64,000 nt of DNA from Hydrogenophaga pseudoflava (GCF_031020795.1 NZ_JAVHJP010000001.1:842751-906750); one strand, 5' to 3'; shown: positions 1 to 9,602, counted from the first letter of the stretch. Numbers and translations are program-made. Notes: generated by a model not told the origin, from the sequence alone.

Positions 1-62
1 GGGGTCTCTCCGGCAAGGTGTCCAGCGACTGGGTGCGTCCATCCCTCCTGGCAGGCCGCTGA
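1..62 (+). CDS. gspJ: GspJ, type II secretion minor pseudopilin (C-terminal end only)
   Basis: The first 62 bases read, in the frame ending at the TGA at 60-62, as the last 19 codons of a protein ending in SDWVRPSLLAGR. A C-terminus of the form xxWVRPxL is usual for GspJ, and gspJ normally precedes gspK. The stop overlaps the ATG of gspK by one base, so the two are translationally coupled. Only the tail is visible, so the call rests mainly on context. Confidence 0.6.
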   Translation, partial: GLSGKVSSDWVRPSLLAGR

Positions 63-1048
63 TGAAGACGCCGCGCACGTCATCCAGTGAACGGGGAGCG
101 GCCCTGCTGCTGGCCATGCTCACCGTCACCCTGGTGGCCACCCTGGCCTCGGCGGCTCTCTGGCAGCAGTGGCGCTCCTCCGAAGTCGAGGCGGCCGAAC
201 GGCAGCGCCTGCAAGCGGGCTGGATCCTCGTGGGCGCCCTCGACTGGGCGCGCCTGATCCTGCGCGAAGACGGGCGCGCCAACCGCACCAGCGGTGCCGC
301 CGACCACCTGGGCGAACCCTGGGCGACCCCGCTGGAAGAAGCCCGGCTGTCGTCCTTCCTGGCCGCCGACAAGAACAACAGCGCGGACGACCTGATGCCC
401 GCTTTCCTGTCCGGAGAAATCAAGGACGCCCAGTCCAAGCTGAACTTCGGCAACCTCGTCAGGGTGAGCCGGACGGACTCGCAGTCGAAGGTGGAACTGT
501 CTTCCACCGACGTGGCGATGTTCGAGCGGCTGTTCACCCTGCTGAACCTTCCCAAGCCCGAACTCGAAGCGGCGACGGCCAACCTGCTGAAAACCACCGA
601 GCGGGCCCTCAACGACCCCGAGCCCTCCTCTTCGCCACTGACGCCGCAACGCTTCGCCCAGCTGGCCTGGCTGGGTCTGAGTCCGTCGACGCTGCAAGCC
701 CTGCGGCCCCACGTCACGGTCCTGCCGGAGCGCACACTGCTCAATCTGAACACCGTCACGCCGGAGGTGCTCAGCGCCAGCATCCCGGGCCTGGACCTGG
801 CGCTGGCCCAGCAGGTGGTGTCCCTGCGGGCCAACACGCCGTTCACCAGAGCAGAGGATGCCATCAAGCTCATACCGGGCGCGACCCCGCAGTCGGTCGG
901 CAACCAGCGCCACGATGTGCGCAGCCGGTTTTTCGAGGTGAACATCCGCCTGCGGCTGGACGACACCGTGATCGAAGAGCGCGCCCTGGTTCAGCGCGAC
1001 GGTCTGAGAACACGGGTGCACTGGCGCGAACGGGTGACGCCATCATGA
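62..1048 (+). CDS. gspK: GspK, type II secretion minor pseudopilin
   Basis: The protein has 328 residues and a type IV pilin-like N-terminus: a short basic leader ending in a Gly (ERGAALLLAML) followed by a hydrophobic helix at about residues 12-33. The rest is the large periplasmic domain typical of GspK, with helix-hairpin-helix-like stretches (LLNLNTVTPEVLSASIPGL, about 225-243). GspK caps the pseudopilus tip with GspI and GspJ in the periplasm. The ATG overlaps the upstream stop, and gspL follows after 85 bp. As usual for GspK, the residue after the prepilin peptidase Gly region is not followed by the conserved Glu5 of the major pseudopilin. Confidence 0.9.
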   Translation: MKTPRTSSSERGAALLLAMLTVTLVATLASAALWQQWRSSEVEAAERQRLQAGWILVGALDWARLILREDGRANRTSGAADHLGEPWATPLEEARLSSFLAADKNNSADDLMPAFLSGEIKDAQSKLNFGNLVRVSRTDSQSKVELSSTDVAMFERLFTLLNLPKPELEAATANLLKTTERALNDPEPSSSPLTPQRFAQLAWLGLSPSTLQALRPHVTVLPERTLLNLNTVTPEVLSASIPGLDLALAQQVVSLRANTPFTRAEDAIKLIPGATPQSVGNQRHDVRSRFFEVNIRLRLDDTVIEERALVQRDGLRTRVHWRERVTPS

Positions 1049-1133
1049 GCACGGACTTCATCCGGCGGCACCGCCCCATCCCTAAAATAGTCCTCCGCCC
1101 AGTACCCACGGGGCATCGCAGCCCCTCCTTCAC

Positions 1134-2477
1134 GTGCTGATCCTCACACCGACCAACTTCAGCGCCGGCATGCCCACATCGACATCGGTGCTGGACTGGG
1201 TGCTTTCTCCCAACGGACAGGTCGCGTCGGACCACGGCGGCTGCGCGCTGGCGCTGCTCCCGGCCGACGACGACGTCGTGCTGGTGCTGCCGCCACGGCT
1301 CGTGTCCTGGCACCGGCTGGCCCTGCCCAAGGTGGCCAGCGCGCGCGTGAGAGCCGCCCTGGACGGGATGCTCGAAGACCGCCTGCTCAACGATCCGGCG
1401 GAGCTGCATCTGGCCCTGGAGCCGGGCAGCCGTCCCGGGCAGACGCTCTGGGTGGCGGCCTGCAACAAGGCCTGGCTGATGGCCTGGCTCCAGGCCCTCG
1501 AGGCCGCCGGCCGCCCGGTCTCGCGCATCGTGCCGGCGCTCTGGCCCACCTCGGCGGGTGGCTCGGAGGGTGGCGAAACCGTGCACTGGGCGCACGACGA
1601 AGGCAACCGTGTCTGGCTGTCCACCGCCAGCCCGCTGGGGGTGCGCAGCATTCCCCTGCGTGAAAACGGTTCGAGCACCTTCGGCGCCACCAGCCGGTTC
1701 GGTGCCGACAGCCGGTTCGGTGCCGACAGCAGTTTCGGCCCGGCCAGCACCTTCGGGGACTCCGGTTTCGGCAGCCTCGGGTCTTCAACCGGCCGCGGCC
1801 CCGAGCACACGCTTACCGCCGCGTCCGACCCGGCCACCACGAGCTGGTACGCGGACCCGTCGATCACGGCACTGGCCGAACAGGTGTGCAACCAGCGCTT
1901 CGACCTCATGCCGCCGGCGGACTGGCTGCTGCGCTGCGCCCAGTCCGATTGGAACCTCGCTCAGTTCGATCTGCGGCTGTCCAGCGGCGCGCGGCGCACG
2001 CAGCGCATGCGGCAGGGCTGGCGCCAGCTGGCAGTCGCTCCCGCATGGAAGCCGGCGCGCTGGGCCCTGGCGGCTCTCGTGCTGACCACGCTCGCCGGTG
2101 TGAATGCGCTGGCCTGGAAAGAGCGCTCGGTCCTGCAGGCCAAGCAGCAGGCCATCCGGCAGACCCTGCAGACCACCTTCCCCGATGTCGGCCTGGTGCT
2201 GGACGCCCCGGTCCAGATGCAGCGCGAGCTCACCCGCCTGCAGCAGGCCAGCGGCACCCTGTCGCCGCAGGACCTGGAGGGCATGCTCGCCTTCATCGCC
2301 GCCACGGAACCCGGCGCCTCACTGGCCAGCATCAACTTCCTGACCGGCGAGGCCCGGCTGGGCATCGGAGGGCTGCCCGAGGACCGCCTGATGGCGCTGC
2401 AGCAAGCCATGGCGGCCCGGGGCTGGCAGGTCAGCTCGGATTCGGGCATGTTGAACGTCCAGGCCAAGGGTCCCTGA
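1134..2477 (+). CDS. gspL: GspL, inner-membrane platform protein of the type II secretion system
   Basis: The protein has 447 residues and starts at GTG. It has a cytoplasmic actin-like domain (about 1-170 and 225-300) that recruits the GspE ATPase, one membrane helix (about 309-327) and a small periplasmic ferredoxin-like domain. Its TGA overlaps the ATG of gspM. It is odd in carrying a low-complexity insert at about residues 180-215 with FG pairs every six residues (F183, F189, F195, F201, F207, then F212), partly coded by two exact 18-bp tandem copies at 1692-1727. The GTG start is chosen because the protein then begins directly with the expected domain. I saw no better upstream start. Confidence 0.88.
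   Translation: MLILTPTNFSAGMPTSTSVLDWVLSPNGQVASDHGGCALALLPADDDVVLVLPPRLVSWHRLALPKVASARVRAALDGMLEDRLLNDPAELHLALEPGSRPGQTLWVAACNKAWLMAWLQALEAAGRPVSRIVPALWPTSAGGSEGGETVHWAHDEGNRVWLSTASPLGVRSIPLRENGSSTFGATSRFGADSRFGADSSFGPASTFGDSGFGSLGSSTGRGPEHTLTAASDPATTSWYADPSITALAEQVCNQRFDLMPPADWLLRCAQSDWNLAQFDLRLSSGARRTQRMRQGWRQLAVAPAWKPARWALAALVLTTLAGVNALAWKERSVLQAKQQAIRQTLQTTFPDVGLVLDAPVQMQRELTRLQQASGTLSPQDLEGMLAFIAATEPGASLASINFLTGEARLGIGGLPEDRLMALQQAMAARGWQVSSDSGMLNVQAKGP
1692..1727 (+). repeat. Two tandem 18-bp copies inside gspL
   Basis: Positions 1692-1709 and 1710-1727 are identical 18-bp units, each coding SRFGAD. Degenerate copies lie on both sides (about 1674-1691 and 1728-1770), so the array has grown by in-frame duplication and stays a multiple of three. 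It makes the phenylalanine-glycine linker described under gspL. Confidence 0.85.
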
Positions 2478-3013
2478 TGTCTGCCAAACGATCCATTCCC
2501 GTTTCTTCCGCCTTCTCCCGTGTGGGCCAGCGCCTCGGCGCGTCCCTGCAGGGCCTGCCTCCCCGCCAGCAGAAGGCGGTGCGCCTCGCAGCCTGGGTGG
2601 TGGGCCTGGCACTCCTGTGGTGGGTGGCGCTGGCGCCGGCCGTCTCCACGCTGCGGCAGGCACGCGCCCAACACGCCGAGCTGGACAAATCCCTGGGGCA
2701 GATGCAGGAGCTGGCGGCCAGCGCGGAGATCATCCGCACCCAGAACGCCACCCCCGTCCCGGCCCCGGAAGTGGCCCGGCGGTCGCTGGAACAGGCCACC
2801 AGCGGCCTGGGAGCCGGCGCCCAGCTCGCGCAGCAGGGTGACCGTGTCACGGTCACCCTGCGCGAGATTCCGGCGGCGGCCCTGGCCCAGTGGCTCCAAC
2901 AGGTCCGGGTCAACGCCCGCGTCGTGCCGGTGCAGGTGCAGCTCCAGCGCAGCGGCAACCCCGCTTCATGGACAGGACAGGTGGTGCTCGCCGGTCCGGG
3001 ACTCGGCCCATGA
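2477..3013 (+). CDS. gspM: GspM, inner-membrane platform protein of the type II secretion system
   Basis: The protein has 178 residues. There is a short cytoplasmic N-terminus of about 38 residues and one membrane helix (about 39-58, AAWVVGLALLWWVALAPAV). A predicted coiled coil follows (HAELDKSLGQMQELAASAEI), then a periplasmic ferredoxin-like fold. GspM pairs with GspL to hold the assembly platform. The ATG at 2477 overlaps the gspL stop, and its own TGA overlaps the start of gspN, so L, M and N are translationally coupled. Length and topology are normal for the family. Confidence 0.88.
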   Translation: MSAKRSIPVSSAFSRVGQRLGASLQGLPPRQQKAVRLAAWVVGLALLWWVALAPAVSTLRQARAQHAELDKSLGQMQELAASAEIIRTQNATPVPAPEVARRSLEQATSGLGAGAQLAQQGDRVTVTLREIPAAALAQWLQQVRVNARVVPVQVQLQRSGNPASWTGQVVLAGPGLGP

Positions 3014-3810
3014 TGGAACACCGCAAGCCTGCTGCCGCCCGCTGGGCCTGGCTGGGGGCCATCGCCGGGTCCGTGCTCGCCCTCGTGGTGTTTGCCCCCG
3101 CGCTCTGGGTGGGCATCCTGCTCTCGCATCTGAGCAACGGCTCGGTGCAGCTTCTCAACACCGGTGGCACGGTGTGGAGCGGGCGCGGCGATGTGCTTCT
3201 GAGTGGCGGCGAGGGCAGCCGGGGGCAGACGGCGCTGCCACACGGTCTGCGCTGGACGCTCCGCCCCGGGTGGTCGCAGGGTCCGGTTCTGCGCATCACC
3301 CTGGCCTCCCCCTGCTGCACCGCACAACCGATGTCCCTCGCCTTGCGACCGGGGCTGGCCGGTGCCCAGGTGCAGGTCGACGCCTTCAGCAGCCGCTGGC
3401 CGGCTGCCGTGCTGGTCGGCCTGGGCACCCCCTGGAACACCCTGCGCATGGACGGCCAGCTGCGGGTGCAGTCGCCCGGTTTCTCCCTGGCCCTGACCGG
3501 CAGGCGCGCCCGCCTGGACGGGCTGCTGGTGGTGGAGGCCCACAACCTCGCCACGCGCGTGTCGACCCTGCGCCCTCTGGGCAGCTACCGCGTCGAGTTC
3601 CGCTCGACCGGGGACGGCGACAACGCGGCACTGAAGCTGGCCACCCTCAAGGGTGGCCTGCTGCTCGATGGCGATGGTCAGTGGTCGGGCGGACGCCTGC
3701 GTTTCCGGGGCGTGGCATCGGCGGCCCCCGGCCAGGAGTCGGCGCTGGCCAACCTGCTGAGCATCATTGGCCGCCGCGATGGCGCCCGTACCCTGTTGAC
3801 GTTTGGTTAA
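3010..3810 (+). CDS. gspN: GspN, type II secretion accessory protein
   Basis: The protein has 266 residues, with an N-terminal membrane anchor (about 13-38) and a beta-rich periplasmic domain. The motif NTGGTVWSGRG and a later GDGQWSGGRLRF match the GspN family. It lies between gspM and gspD, which is common in betaproteobacteria. GspN is dispensable in many systems and its precise role is unclear; a link to secretin assembly has been proposed. There are two ATGs in a row at 3010 and 3013, either of which could serve. Confidence 0.85.
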   Translation: MMEHRKPAAARWAWLGAIAGSVLALVVFAPALWVGILLSHLSNGSVQLLNTGGTVWSGRGDVLLSGGEGSRGQTALPHGLRWTLRPGWSQGPVLRITLASPCCTAQPMSLALRPGLAGAQVQVDAFSSRWPAAVLVGLGTPWNTLRMDGQLRVQSPGFSLALTGRRARLDGLLVVEAHNLATRVSTLRPLGSYRVEFRSTGDGDNAALKLATLKGGLLLDGDGQWSGGRLRFRGVASAAPGQESALANLLSIIGRRDGARTLLTFG

Positions 3811-3844
3811 CAGCCAGAGCGAGACTTCGCGATAGGATCAACAG

Positions 3845-6007
3845 ATGAAATCGACCCATTCCCCTGCCGTGCTGGCACTGGCGCTCGCCGTGCTGACCGG
3901 CACCCTGGCCGCCCCGACCGCATGGGCCCAGTCCAAGCGCGCCGCCGAGCCGGTCGTGCTCAATTTCGTCGGGGCCGAAATCGAGGCCGTGGCCCGCACC
4001 ATGGCCACCATCACCGGACGCAATGTGGTGGTGGACCCTCGGGTCAAGGGCACCGTCAATCTCTCGACCGACCGGCCGGTGGCCCCCATCGTGGCCCTCA
4101 ACCAGTTTGCCGCCGCGCTGCGCCTGCAAGGCTTCTCCCTCATCGAAACCGGTGGGCTCTACAAGATCGTGCCGGAGGCCGATGCCAAGCTGCAGAGCAA
4201 CACCGTCAGCGCCGGCCCGGTCAGCCAGCTGCCCGCCAGCAACCAGATCGTCACCCAGATCTTCCGGCTCAACCACGAATCGGCCAACAACCTGGTGCCT
4301 GTGCTGCGCCCGCTGATCGGCCCCAACAACACCATCAACGTCAACCCGGGCAACAACTCGCTGATCATCACCGACTACGCCGACAACCTGCAGCGCATCG
4401 GACGCATCATCGCGTCGCTGGATGTCTCCGGCGCCACCGACGTGGAGGTGATCCCGCTGCAGCACGCCCTGGCGGCCGACCTGGCCCCCATGGTGCTCCG
4501 GCTGATCGAGCCGGGCAGCACGGGTGGTGTGGCCGCCGCCGCCGGACAGGCGGGGGACACCTCCTACAAGACCACCCTGATCGCCGAACCGCGCAGCAAC
4601 AGCCTCGTGCTGCGGGCCGCCAATCCGGCGCGGCTGGCATTGGCCCGGTCCCTGGTGGCCCAGCTGGACCGCCCCAGCAGCGCCGATGCAGCAGGCAACA
4701 TCCATGTCGTCTATCTGAAGAATGCCGACGCCGTCAATCTGGCTGCCACGCTGCGGGCCGCCATGGCCGGCGAAGGCAGCAGCGGAGTGGCGGGCGGTTC
4801 GACCGGCGTCACGACCGTGCGGAACACCACCGGGGGCATGACCCAGACGCCCGGCACCGCCGCCACCAGCCCGGCCACCACACCGGTGACGGCCAGCGCA
4901 GGCCCGTCGACGGGCGGCCAGATCCAGGCCGACCCGGCGACCAATGCGCTGATCATCACCGCCCCCGAGCCGCAATACCGGCAGCTGCGCGCCGTGATCG
5001 ACCAGCTCGACTCTCGCCGCGCGCAGGTCTACGTGGAGAGCCTGATCGCCGAGGTCAATGCCGACAAGGCGGCCGAGTTCGGCATCCAGTGGCAGGGTCC
5101 TCTGGGCAATCTCGGCGAAAACACGGTGGGGCTGCTGGGCACCAACTTCGGTACCGGTGGCAACAACATCCTGACCAACCTGCTGCCCATCGCCCAGGCC
5201 GACACCACCAAAATCCAGGCGCCGGGCACGGGTCTGAACTTCGGCATGGCCTCGCGCCGCAACGGCATCTACCTGCTGGGTTTCCTGGCGCGCTTCCTGC
5301 AGCAGAACGGCGACGGCAACATCCTGTCCACGCCCAACCTGCTGACACTGGACAACGAAGAAGCCAAGATCGTGATCGGCCAGAACGTGCCCTTCGTGAC
5401 CGGCCAGTTCACCAACACCGGCGCCGGCAACGGCAACAACGGCTCGGTCAATCCGTTCCAGACCATCGAGCGCAAGGACGTGGGACTGACCTTGCGCGTC
5501 AAGCCGCAGATCAGCGAGAACGGCACCATCAAGATGACCATCTTCCAGGAGGTCAGCAGCGTGCAGGCCTCGTCGGTCAACTCCACCACCGGTCTCATCA
5601 CCAACAAGCGCACCATCGAATCGACCGTGCTGGTCGACGATGGCGGCATCGTGGTGCTGGGTGGGCTGCTGCAGGACGAATACTCCGGCAACCAGGAAAA
5701 GGTGCCCGGCCTGGGCGACATCCCGCTGCTGGGCAACCTGTTCAAGAGCGAAAACCGCAGCCGCAAGAAAACCAACCTGATGGTGTTCCTGCGCCCGGTG
5801 GTGCTGCGTGATGCGCGCACCACCAACAGCTTCTCGCTCGACCGCTACGAGTTGATGCGGTCGGTGCAGAAGGACTCGCAGCCGGCCAGCAGCGGCACGG
5901 TCCCCGTGAACGTGGCGCCGGTGATGCCTCCGCAGCGCGCTGCCGACAGCGCCCCCGCTGCCGCGCCCACGGCCGCGCCGCCGCAGCCAGCGACCCCGAC
6001 GAACTGA
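3845..6007 (+). CDS. gspD: GspD, outer-membrane secretin of the type II secretion system
   Basis: The protein has 720 residues. A signal peptide ends near AWAQ (about residue 28). After it come the N0 domain (VVLNFVGAEIEAVART), three N1-N3 repeats (about 110-390) and the C-terminal secretin domain (about 400-650), which has the VPGLGDIPLLGNLF signature. The region between N2 and N3 holds a long Thr/Gly/Ser-rich loop (about 310-355), and the last 40 residues are Pro/Ala-rich. GspD forms the outer-membrane channel for folded exoproteins. No pilotin gene is seen nearby. Confidence 0.97.
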   Translation: MKSTHSPAVLALALAVLTGTLAAPTAWAQSKRAAEPVVLNFVGAEIEAVARTMATITGRNVVVDPRVKGTVNLSTDRPVAPIVALNQFAAALRLQGFSLIETGGLYKIVPEADAKLQSNTVSAGPVSQLPASNQIVTQIFRLNHESANNLVPVLRPLIGPNNTINVNPGNNSLIITDYADNLQRIGRIIASLDVSGATDVEVIPLQHALAADLAPMVLRLIEPGSTGGVAAAAGQAGDTSYKTTLIAEPRSNSLVLRAANPARLALARSLVAQLDRPSSADAAGNIHVVYLKNADAVNLAATLRAAMAGEGSSGVAGGSTGVTTVRNTTGGMTQTPGTAATSPATTPVTASAGPSTGGQIQADPATNALIITAPEPQYRQLRAVIDQLDSRRAQVYVESLIAEVNADKAAEFGIQWQGPLGNLGENTVGLLGTNFGTGGNNILTNLLPIAQADTTKIQAPGTGLNFGMASRRNGIYLLGFLARFLQQNGDGNILSTPNLLTLDNEEAKIVIGQNVPFVTGQFTNTGAGNGNNGSVNPFQTIERKDVGLTLRVKPQISENGTIKMTIFQEVSSVQASSVNSTTGLITNKRTIESTVLVDDGGIVVLGGLLQDEYSGNQEKVPGLGDIPLLGNLFKSENRSRKKTNLMVFLRPVVLRDARTTNSFSLDRYELMRSVQKDSQPASSGTVPVNVAPVMPPQRAADSAPAAAPTAAPPQPATPTN

Positions 6008-6017
6008 TGCAGCCCCG

Positions 6018-7460
6018 ATGAAACACCCGCTGCCCTACGCATTCGCTCGTGAGCACCTCTGGCTGCTGGAAGAGGAGGACGGGCGGCTGACTCTGCGGGG
6101 CAGTTCCAGCGCCGCCGGGGACCAGGAGACGCAGACGCGCCGGCTGTCGGCGCTGTCGGAGATCTTGCGCTGCCACGACGTGGAGGAACTGCAGTGGGAG
6201 CCCGGCGAGCTGCTGGCGCAGCGCATCAGCGCCGCCTACGCGCAGGGCGAGTCCAGCGCCGCGGCGGTGGTCAGCGAGGTGCAGAGCGATGCCGACCTCA
6301 GCCGCATGATGCAGGAGCTGCCGGCCATCGAAGACTTGCTGGAAACCGCCGACGACGCGCCCATCATCCGCATGCTCAACGCGCTGCTCACGCAGGCCGC
6401 GCGCGATGGCGCCAGCGACATCCACATCGAGCCCTTCGAACGCCATTCGAGCGTGCGCTTCCGCGTCGACGGCACGCTGCGCGAGGTGGTGCAGCCCAAC
6501 CGCGCACTGCACGCCGCACTGATCTCGCGCCTGAAGATCATGGCGGAGCTGGACATCTCCGAGAAGCGCCTGCCGCAGGATGGCCGCATCTCGCTGCGCA
6601 TCGGCACGCGCGCGGTCGACGTGCGTGTCTCCACGCTGCCCAGCGCCCACGGCGAGCGCGCGGTGCTGCGCCTGCTGGACAAGAGCGAGAGCCGCCTCAA
6701 CCTGGAGGCCGTCGGCATGCAGGGCGACGTGCTCGAACGCTTCGAGAAGCTGATCCACCAGCCGCACGGCATCATCCTCGTGACCGGACCGACCGGCTCG
6801 GGAAAAACCACCACGCTGTACGCCGCGCTGCAGCGGCTGGACGCGACGCAGCAGAACATCATGACGGTCGAGGACCCGATCGAGTACGAGCTGCCCGGCA
6901 TCGGCCAGACCCAGGTCAACGCCAAGATCGAGCTCGACTTCGCGCGCGCGCTGCGCGCCATCCTCCGCCAGGACCCGGACGTGGTCATGATCGGCGAGAT
7001 CCGCGATTTCGAAACCGCGCAGATCGCGATCCAGGCCTCGCTCACCGGCCACCTGGTGCTGGCCACCCTCCACACCAACGACTCGGTGAGCGCCGTCACC
7101 CGACTGATCGACATGGGCGTCGAGCCCTTCCTGCTGAGCAGCTCGATGCTGGGCGTGCTGGCGCAGCGCCTGGTGCGCAAGCTCTGCCCGAAGTGCAAGC
7201 GCCAGGACGCCAGCGGTCGCTGGCAGCCGGTCGGTTGTGCACACTGCAACCAATCAGGCTACAAGGGCCGCACCGGCATCTACGAACTGCTGGTGACCGG
7301 CGACAAGATCCGCTCGCTCATCCACAACCGCGCCGCCGAAAGCAAGATCTTCGTGGCGGCCGAAGCCGCGGGCCTGCGCACCATGCGCGCCGACGGCCAG
7401 CGTCTGATCGACGAAGGCATCACATCGGAAGCCGAAGTCCTGAGCGTCACCCGAGACTGA
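6018..7460 (+). CDS. gspE: GspE, type II secretion assembly ATPase
   Basis: The protein has 480 residues. Visible motifs are the Walker A GPTGSGKTT (residues 257-265), an Asp box, a Walker B-like VMIGEIRDFETA and a His box (GHLVLATLHTND). Near the end are two CxxC pairs (CPKC and CAHC, about 392-413), which form the zinc-binding C-module of GspE. It is the cytoplasmic motor that drives pseudopilus growth through GspL and GspF. It starts 10 bp after gspD. The N1E domain is short, which fits the 480-residue length. Confidence 0.96.
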   Translation: MKHPLPYAFAREHLWLLEEEDGRLTLRGSSSAAGDQETQTRRLSALSEILRCHDVEELQWEPGELLAQRISAAYAQGESSAAAVVSEVQSDADLSRMMQELPAIEDLLETADDAPIIRMLNALLTQAARDGASDIHIEPFERHSSVRFRVDGTLREVVQPNRALHAALISRLKIMAELDISEKRLPQDGRISLRIGTRAVDVRVSTLPSAHGERAVLRLLDKSESRLNLEAVGMQGDVLERFEKLIHQPHGIILVTGPTGSGKTTTLYAALQRLDATQQNIMTVEDPIEYELPGIGQTQVNAKIELDFARALRAILRQDPDVVMIGEIRDFETAQIAIQASLTGHLVLATLHTNDSVSAVTRLIDMGVEPFLLSSSMLGVLAQRLVRKLCPKCKRQDASGRWQPVGCAHCNQSGYKGRTGIYELLVTGDKIRSLIHNRAAESKIFVAAEAAGLRTMRADGQRLIDEGITSEAEVLSVTRD

Positions 7461-7468
7461 GCTCTCTC

Positions 7469-8698
7469 ATGCCCGCCTACTCCTTCGAAGCGCTGAACGC
7501 GCAGGGTGCGACACAGAAAGGCCTGATCGACGCCGACACCGCCAAGGCGGCGCGGAGCATGCTGCGGGGCCGGGGTCTGGTGCCGCTGGCCGTGGAGCCG
7601 GCGGTGTCGTCCCACAGCGGCGGCCGCGGCAGCGGGCTGAACATGACGCTCTGGGGCGGTCGGGTCTTCAACGCCACCACGCTGGCCGTCTGGACCCGCC
7701 AGCTCGCCGGGCTGGTGTCTTCGGGCCTGCCGCTGGAGCGTGCGCTTTCGGCGCTGGCGGACGAGGCGGAAAAAGACGATCAGCGCCGCCTGGTCGCCAG
7801 CCTGCGCGCCGAGGTCAACGCCGGTGCGGCGTTCGCCACCGCGCTGGGCCAGCACCCGCGCGAGTTCTCACCCATCTACACCGGCGTCATCGCGGCCGGC
7901 GAACAGAGCGGGCAGCTGGGCACCGTGCTGGAAAGCCTGGCCGACGACCTGGAAACCCGCGAAGCCCTCAAGAACAAGCTGGTCGGTGCCTCGCTGTACC
8001 CGGCCATCGTCACCGTGGTGGCGATCGTGATCGTGGTTTTCCTTGTGAGCTACGTGGTGCCCCAGGTGGCGGGCGTGTTCGCGGGCAGCAAGCGCGCCCT
8101 GCCCATCCTGACCGTGGTGATGCTGGCGATCAGCGACTTCGTGCGCAGCTACGGCTGGCTGATGCTGGGCCTGCTGGTGCTGGCCGGGATAGGGCTGGTC
8201 CTGGCCCGGCGCAACGAGGCGCTGCGGCTGCGCATGGACGCGGCCTGGCTGCGCCTGCCCCTGGTGGGGCGCCTGGCGCGCGGCTACAACGCGGCGCGTT
8301 TCGCCGCCACACTGGCCATGCTCGCCGCGGCGGGGGTGCCGATCCTGCGCGCGCTGCAGACCGCGGCAGAGACCCTGTCCAACCGATCGATGCGCGCCGA
8401 CGCGCTGGACGCACTGGTGCTGGTGCGCGAGGGTGCGCCGCTGGCGTCGGCGCTGGCCAGCAAGAAGCGCTTCCCGCCACTGGTGGCCATGTTCGCGCGG
8501 CTGGGCGAGCAGACCGGCCAGCTGCCGGTGATGCTGCAGCGCGCCGCGGTCCAGCTCGGCGCCGAGGTGCAGCGCCGCGCCATGCACCTGGCCACCATCC
8601 TGGAGCCGCTGCTGATCGTGGCCATGGGAGTGGTCGTGATGCTGATCGTGCTGGCGGTGCTGATGCCCATCATCCAACTGAATCAACTCGTGAAGTGA
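7469..8698 (+). CDS. gspF: GspF, polytopic platform protein of the type II secretion system
   Basis: The protein has 409 residues with the standard GspF/PilC layout. Two homologous helical cytoplasmic domains (about 65-190 and 270-390) are each followed by membrane helices (about 170-195, 220-245 and 375-400). The ATG at 7469 lies 8 bp after the gspE stop and begins the conserved MPAYSFEALNAQG start. GspF connects the ATPase to the growing pseudopilus. It is the last gsp gene here. gspG, H, I and C must lie upstream of the window or elsewhere. Confidence 0.95.
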   Translation: MPAYSFEALNAQGATQKGLIDADTAKAARSMLRGRGLVPLAVEPAVSSHSGGRGSGLNMTLWGGRVFNATTLAVWTRQLAGLVSSGLPLERALSALADEAEKDDQRRLVASLRAEVNAGAAFATALGQHPREFSPIYTGVIAAGEQSGQLGTVLESLADDLETREALKNKLVGASLYPAIVTVVAIVIVVFLVSYVVPQVAGVFAGSKRALPILTVVMLAISDFVRSYGWLMLGLLVLAGIGLVLARRNEALRLRMDAAWLRLPLVGRLARGYNAARFAATLAMLAAAGVPILRALQTAAETLSNRSMRADALDALVLVREGAPLASALASKKRFPPLVAMFARLGEQTGQLPVMLQRAAVQLGAEVQRRAMHLATILEPLLIVAMGVVVMLIVLAVLMPIIQLNQLVK

Positions 8699-8705
8699 GG
8701 CCACC

Positions 8706-9602
8706 ATGCCGGTGACGCTGGATGGACAGCTGGTGGTCGCGATCTCCTCGCGCGCCCTGTTCGACTTCGAGGAAGAGAACCGCGTCTTCGAGACCGGCGA
8801 CGACCGGGCCTACATGAAGCTGCAGCTGGACCGGCTGGAAGAGCCCGCCCAGCCGGGCGTGGCGTTTTCGCTGGTGAAGAAGCTGCTGGCCTTCAACGAC
8901 AGCCTGGCCCAGCGGGTCGAGGTGGTGATCCTCTCTCGCAACGACCCGGTTTCGGGCATGCGCGTGTTCCGTTCGGCCCAGCACTACGGCCTGCCGATCC
9001 AGCGCGGCAGCTTCACGCGCGGCCAGCCGCCCTGGCGCTATCTGCGACCGCTGCGCGCCAACCTGTTCCTCTCCACCCACCTGGCCGATGTGCGCGACGC
9101 GCTCGGCGCCGGTGTGCCGGCCGCACAGGTGTATCCACTGTCCGTGCGCGCCAGCGACGCCCATCCGCACGAGGTGCGCATCGCCTTCGACGGCGACGCG
9201 GTGCTGTTCTCCGACGAGGCCGAGCGGGTGTTCCAGGCGCAGGGCCTCAACGCTTTCCAGCAACACGAACGCGACAAGGCCGCACAGCCTCTGCCCGGAG
9301 GCCCGTTCAAGCCCCTGCTCGAAGCCCTGCACCGCCTGCAGGCGGAGGGCACGAGCGCGATGCGCATCCGCACCGCCCTGGTCACGGCGCGTTCGGCACC
9401 GGCGCACGAACGCGCCATCCGCACCCTGATGGACTGGGGCATCGACGTGGACGAGGCCATGTTCCTCGGCGGCCTGCCCAAGGGACCGTTCCTGCGCGAG
9501 TTCGAACCCGATTTTTTCTTCGACGACCAGACCGGCCACATCGAGTCTGCCGCGCAACACGTGCCGGCGGGGCATGTGGCCAGCGGCGTGGCAAATCTAT
9601 AG
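8706..9602 (+). CDS. Cytosolic 5'-nucleotidase family protein
   Basis: The protein has 298 residues and resembles the bacterial members of the cytosolic 5'-nucleotidase I family (related to NT5C1). It begins with VAISSRALFDFEEEN, has SRNDPVSGMRVFRSAQHYGL near residues 78-97 and ends with FLGGLPKGPFLREFEPDFFFDDQ. The paired acidic residues in ISSRALFD and the late FFDDQ fit a HAD-type phosphohydrolase. It would remove phosphate from nucleoside monophosphates in the cytoplasm. It lies 7 bp after gspF, so it may be read through from the gsp operon, but a role in secretion is not implied. Confidence 0.8.
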   Translation: MPVTLDGQLVVAISSRALFDFEEENRVFETGDDRAYMKLQLDRLEEPAQPGVAFSLVKKLLAFNDSLAQRVEVVILSRNDPVSGMRVFRSAQHYGLPIQRGSFTRGQPPWRYLRPLRANLFLSTHLADVRDALGAGVPAAQVYPLSVRASDAHPHEVRIAFDGDAVLFSDEAERVFQAQGLNAFQQHERDKAAQPLPGGPFKPLLEALHRLQAEGTSAMRIRTALVTARSAPAHERAIRTLMDWGIDVDEAMFLGGLPKGPFLREFEPDFFFDDQTGHIESAAQHVPAGHVASGVANL

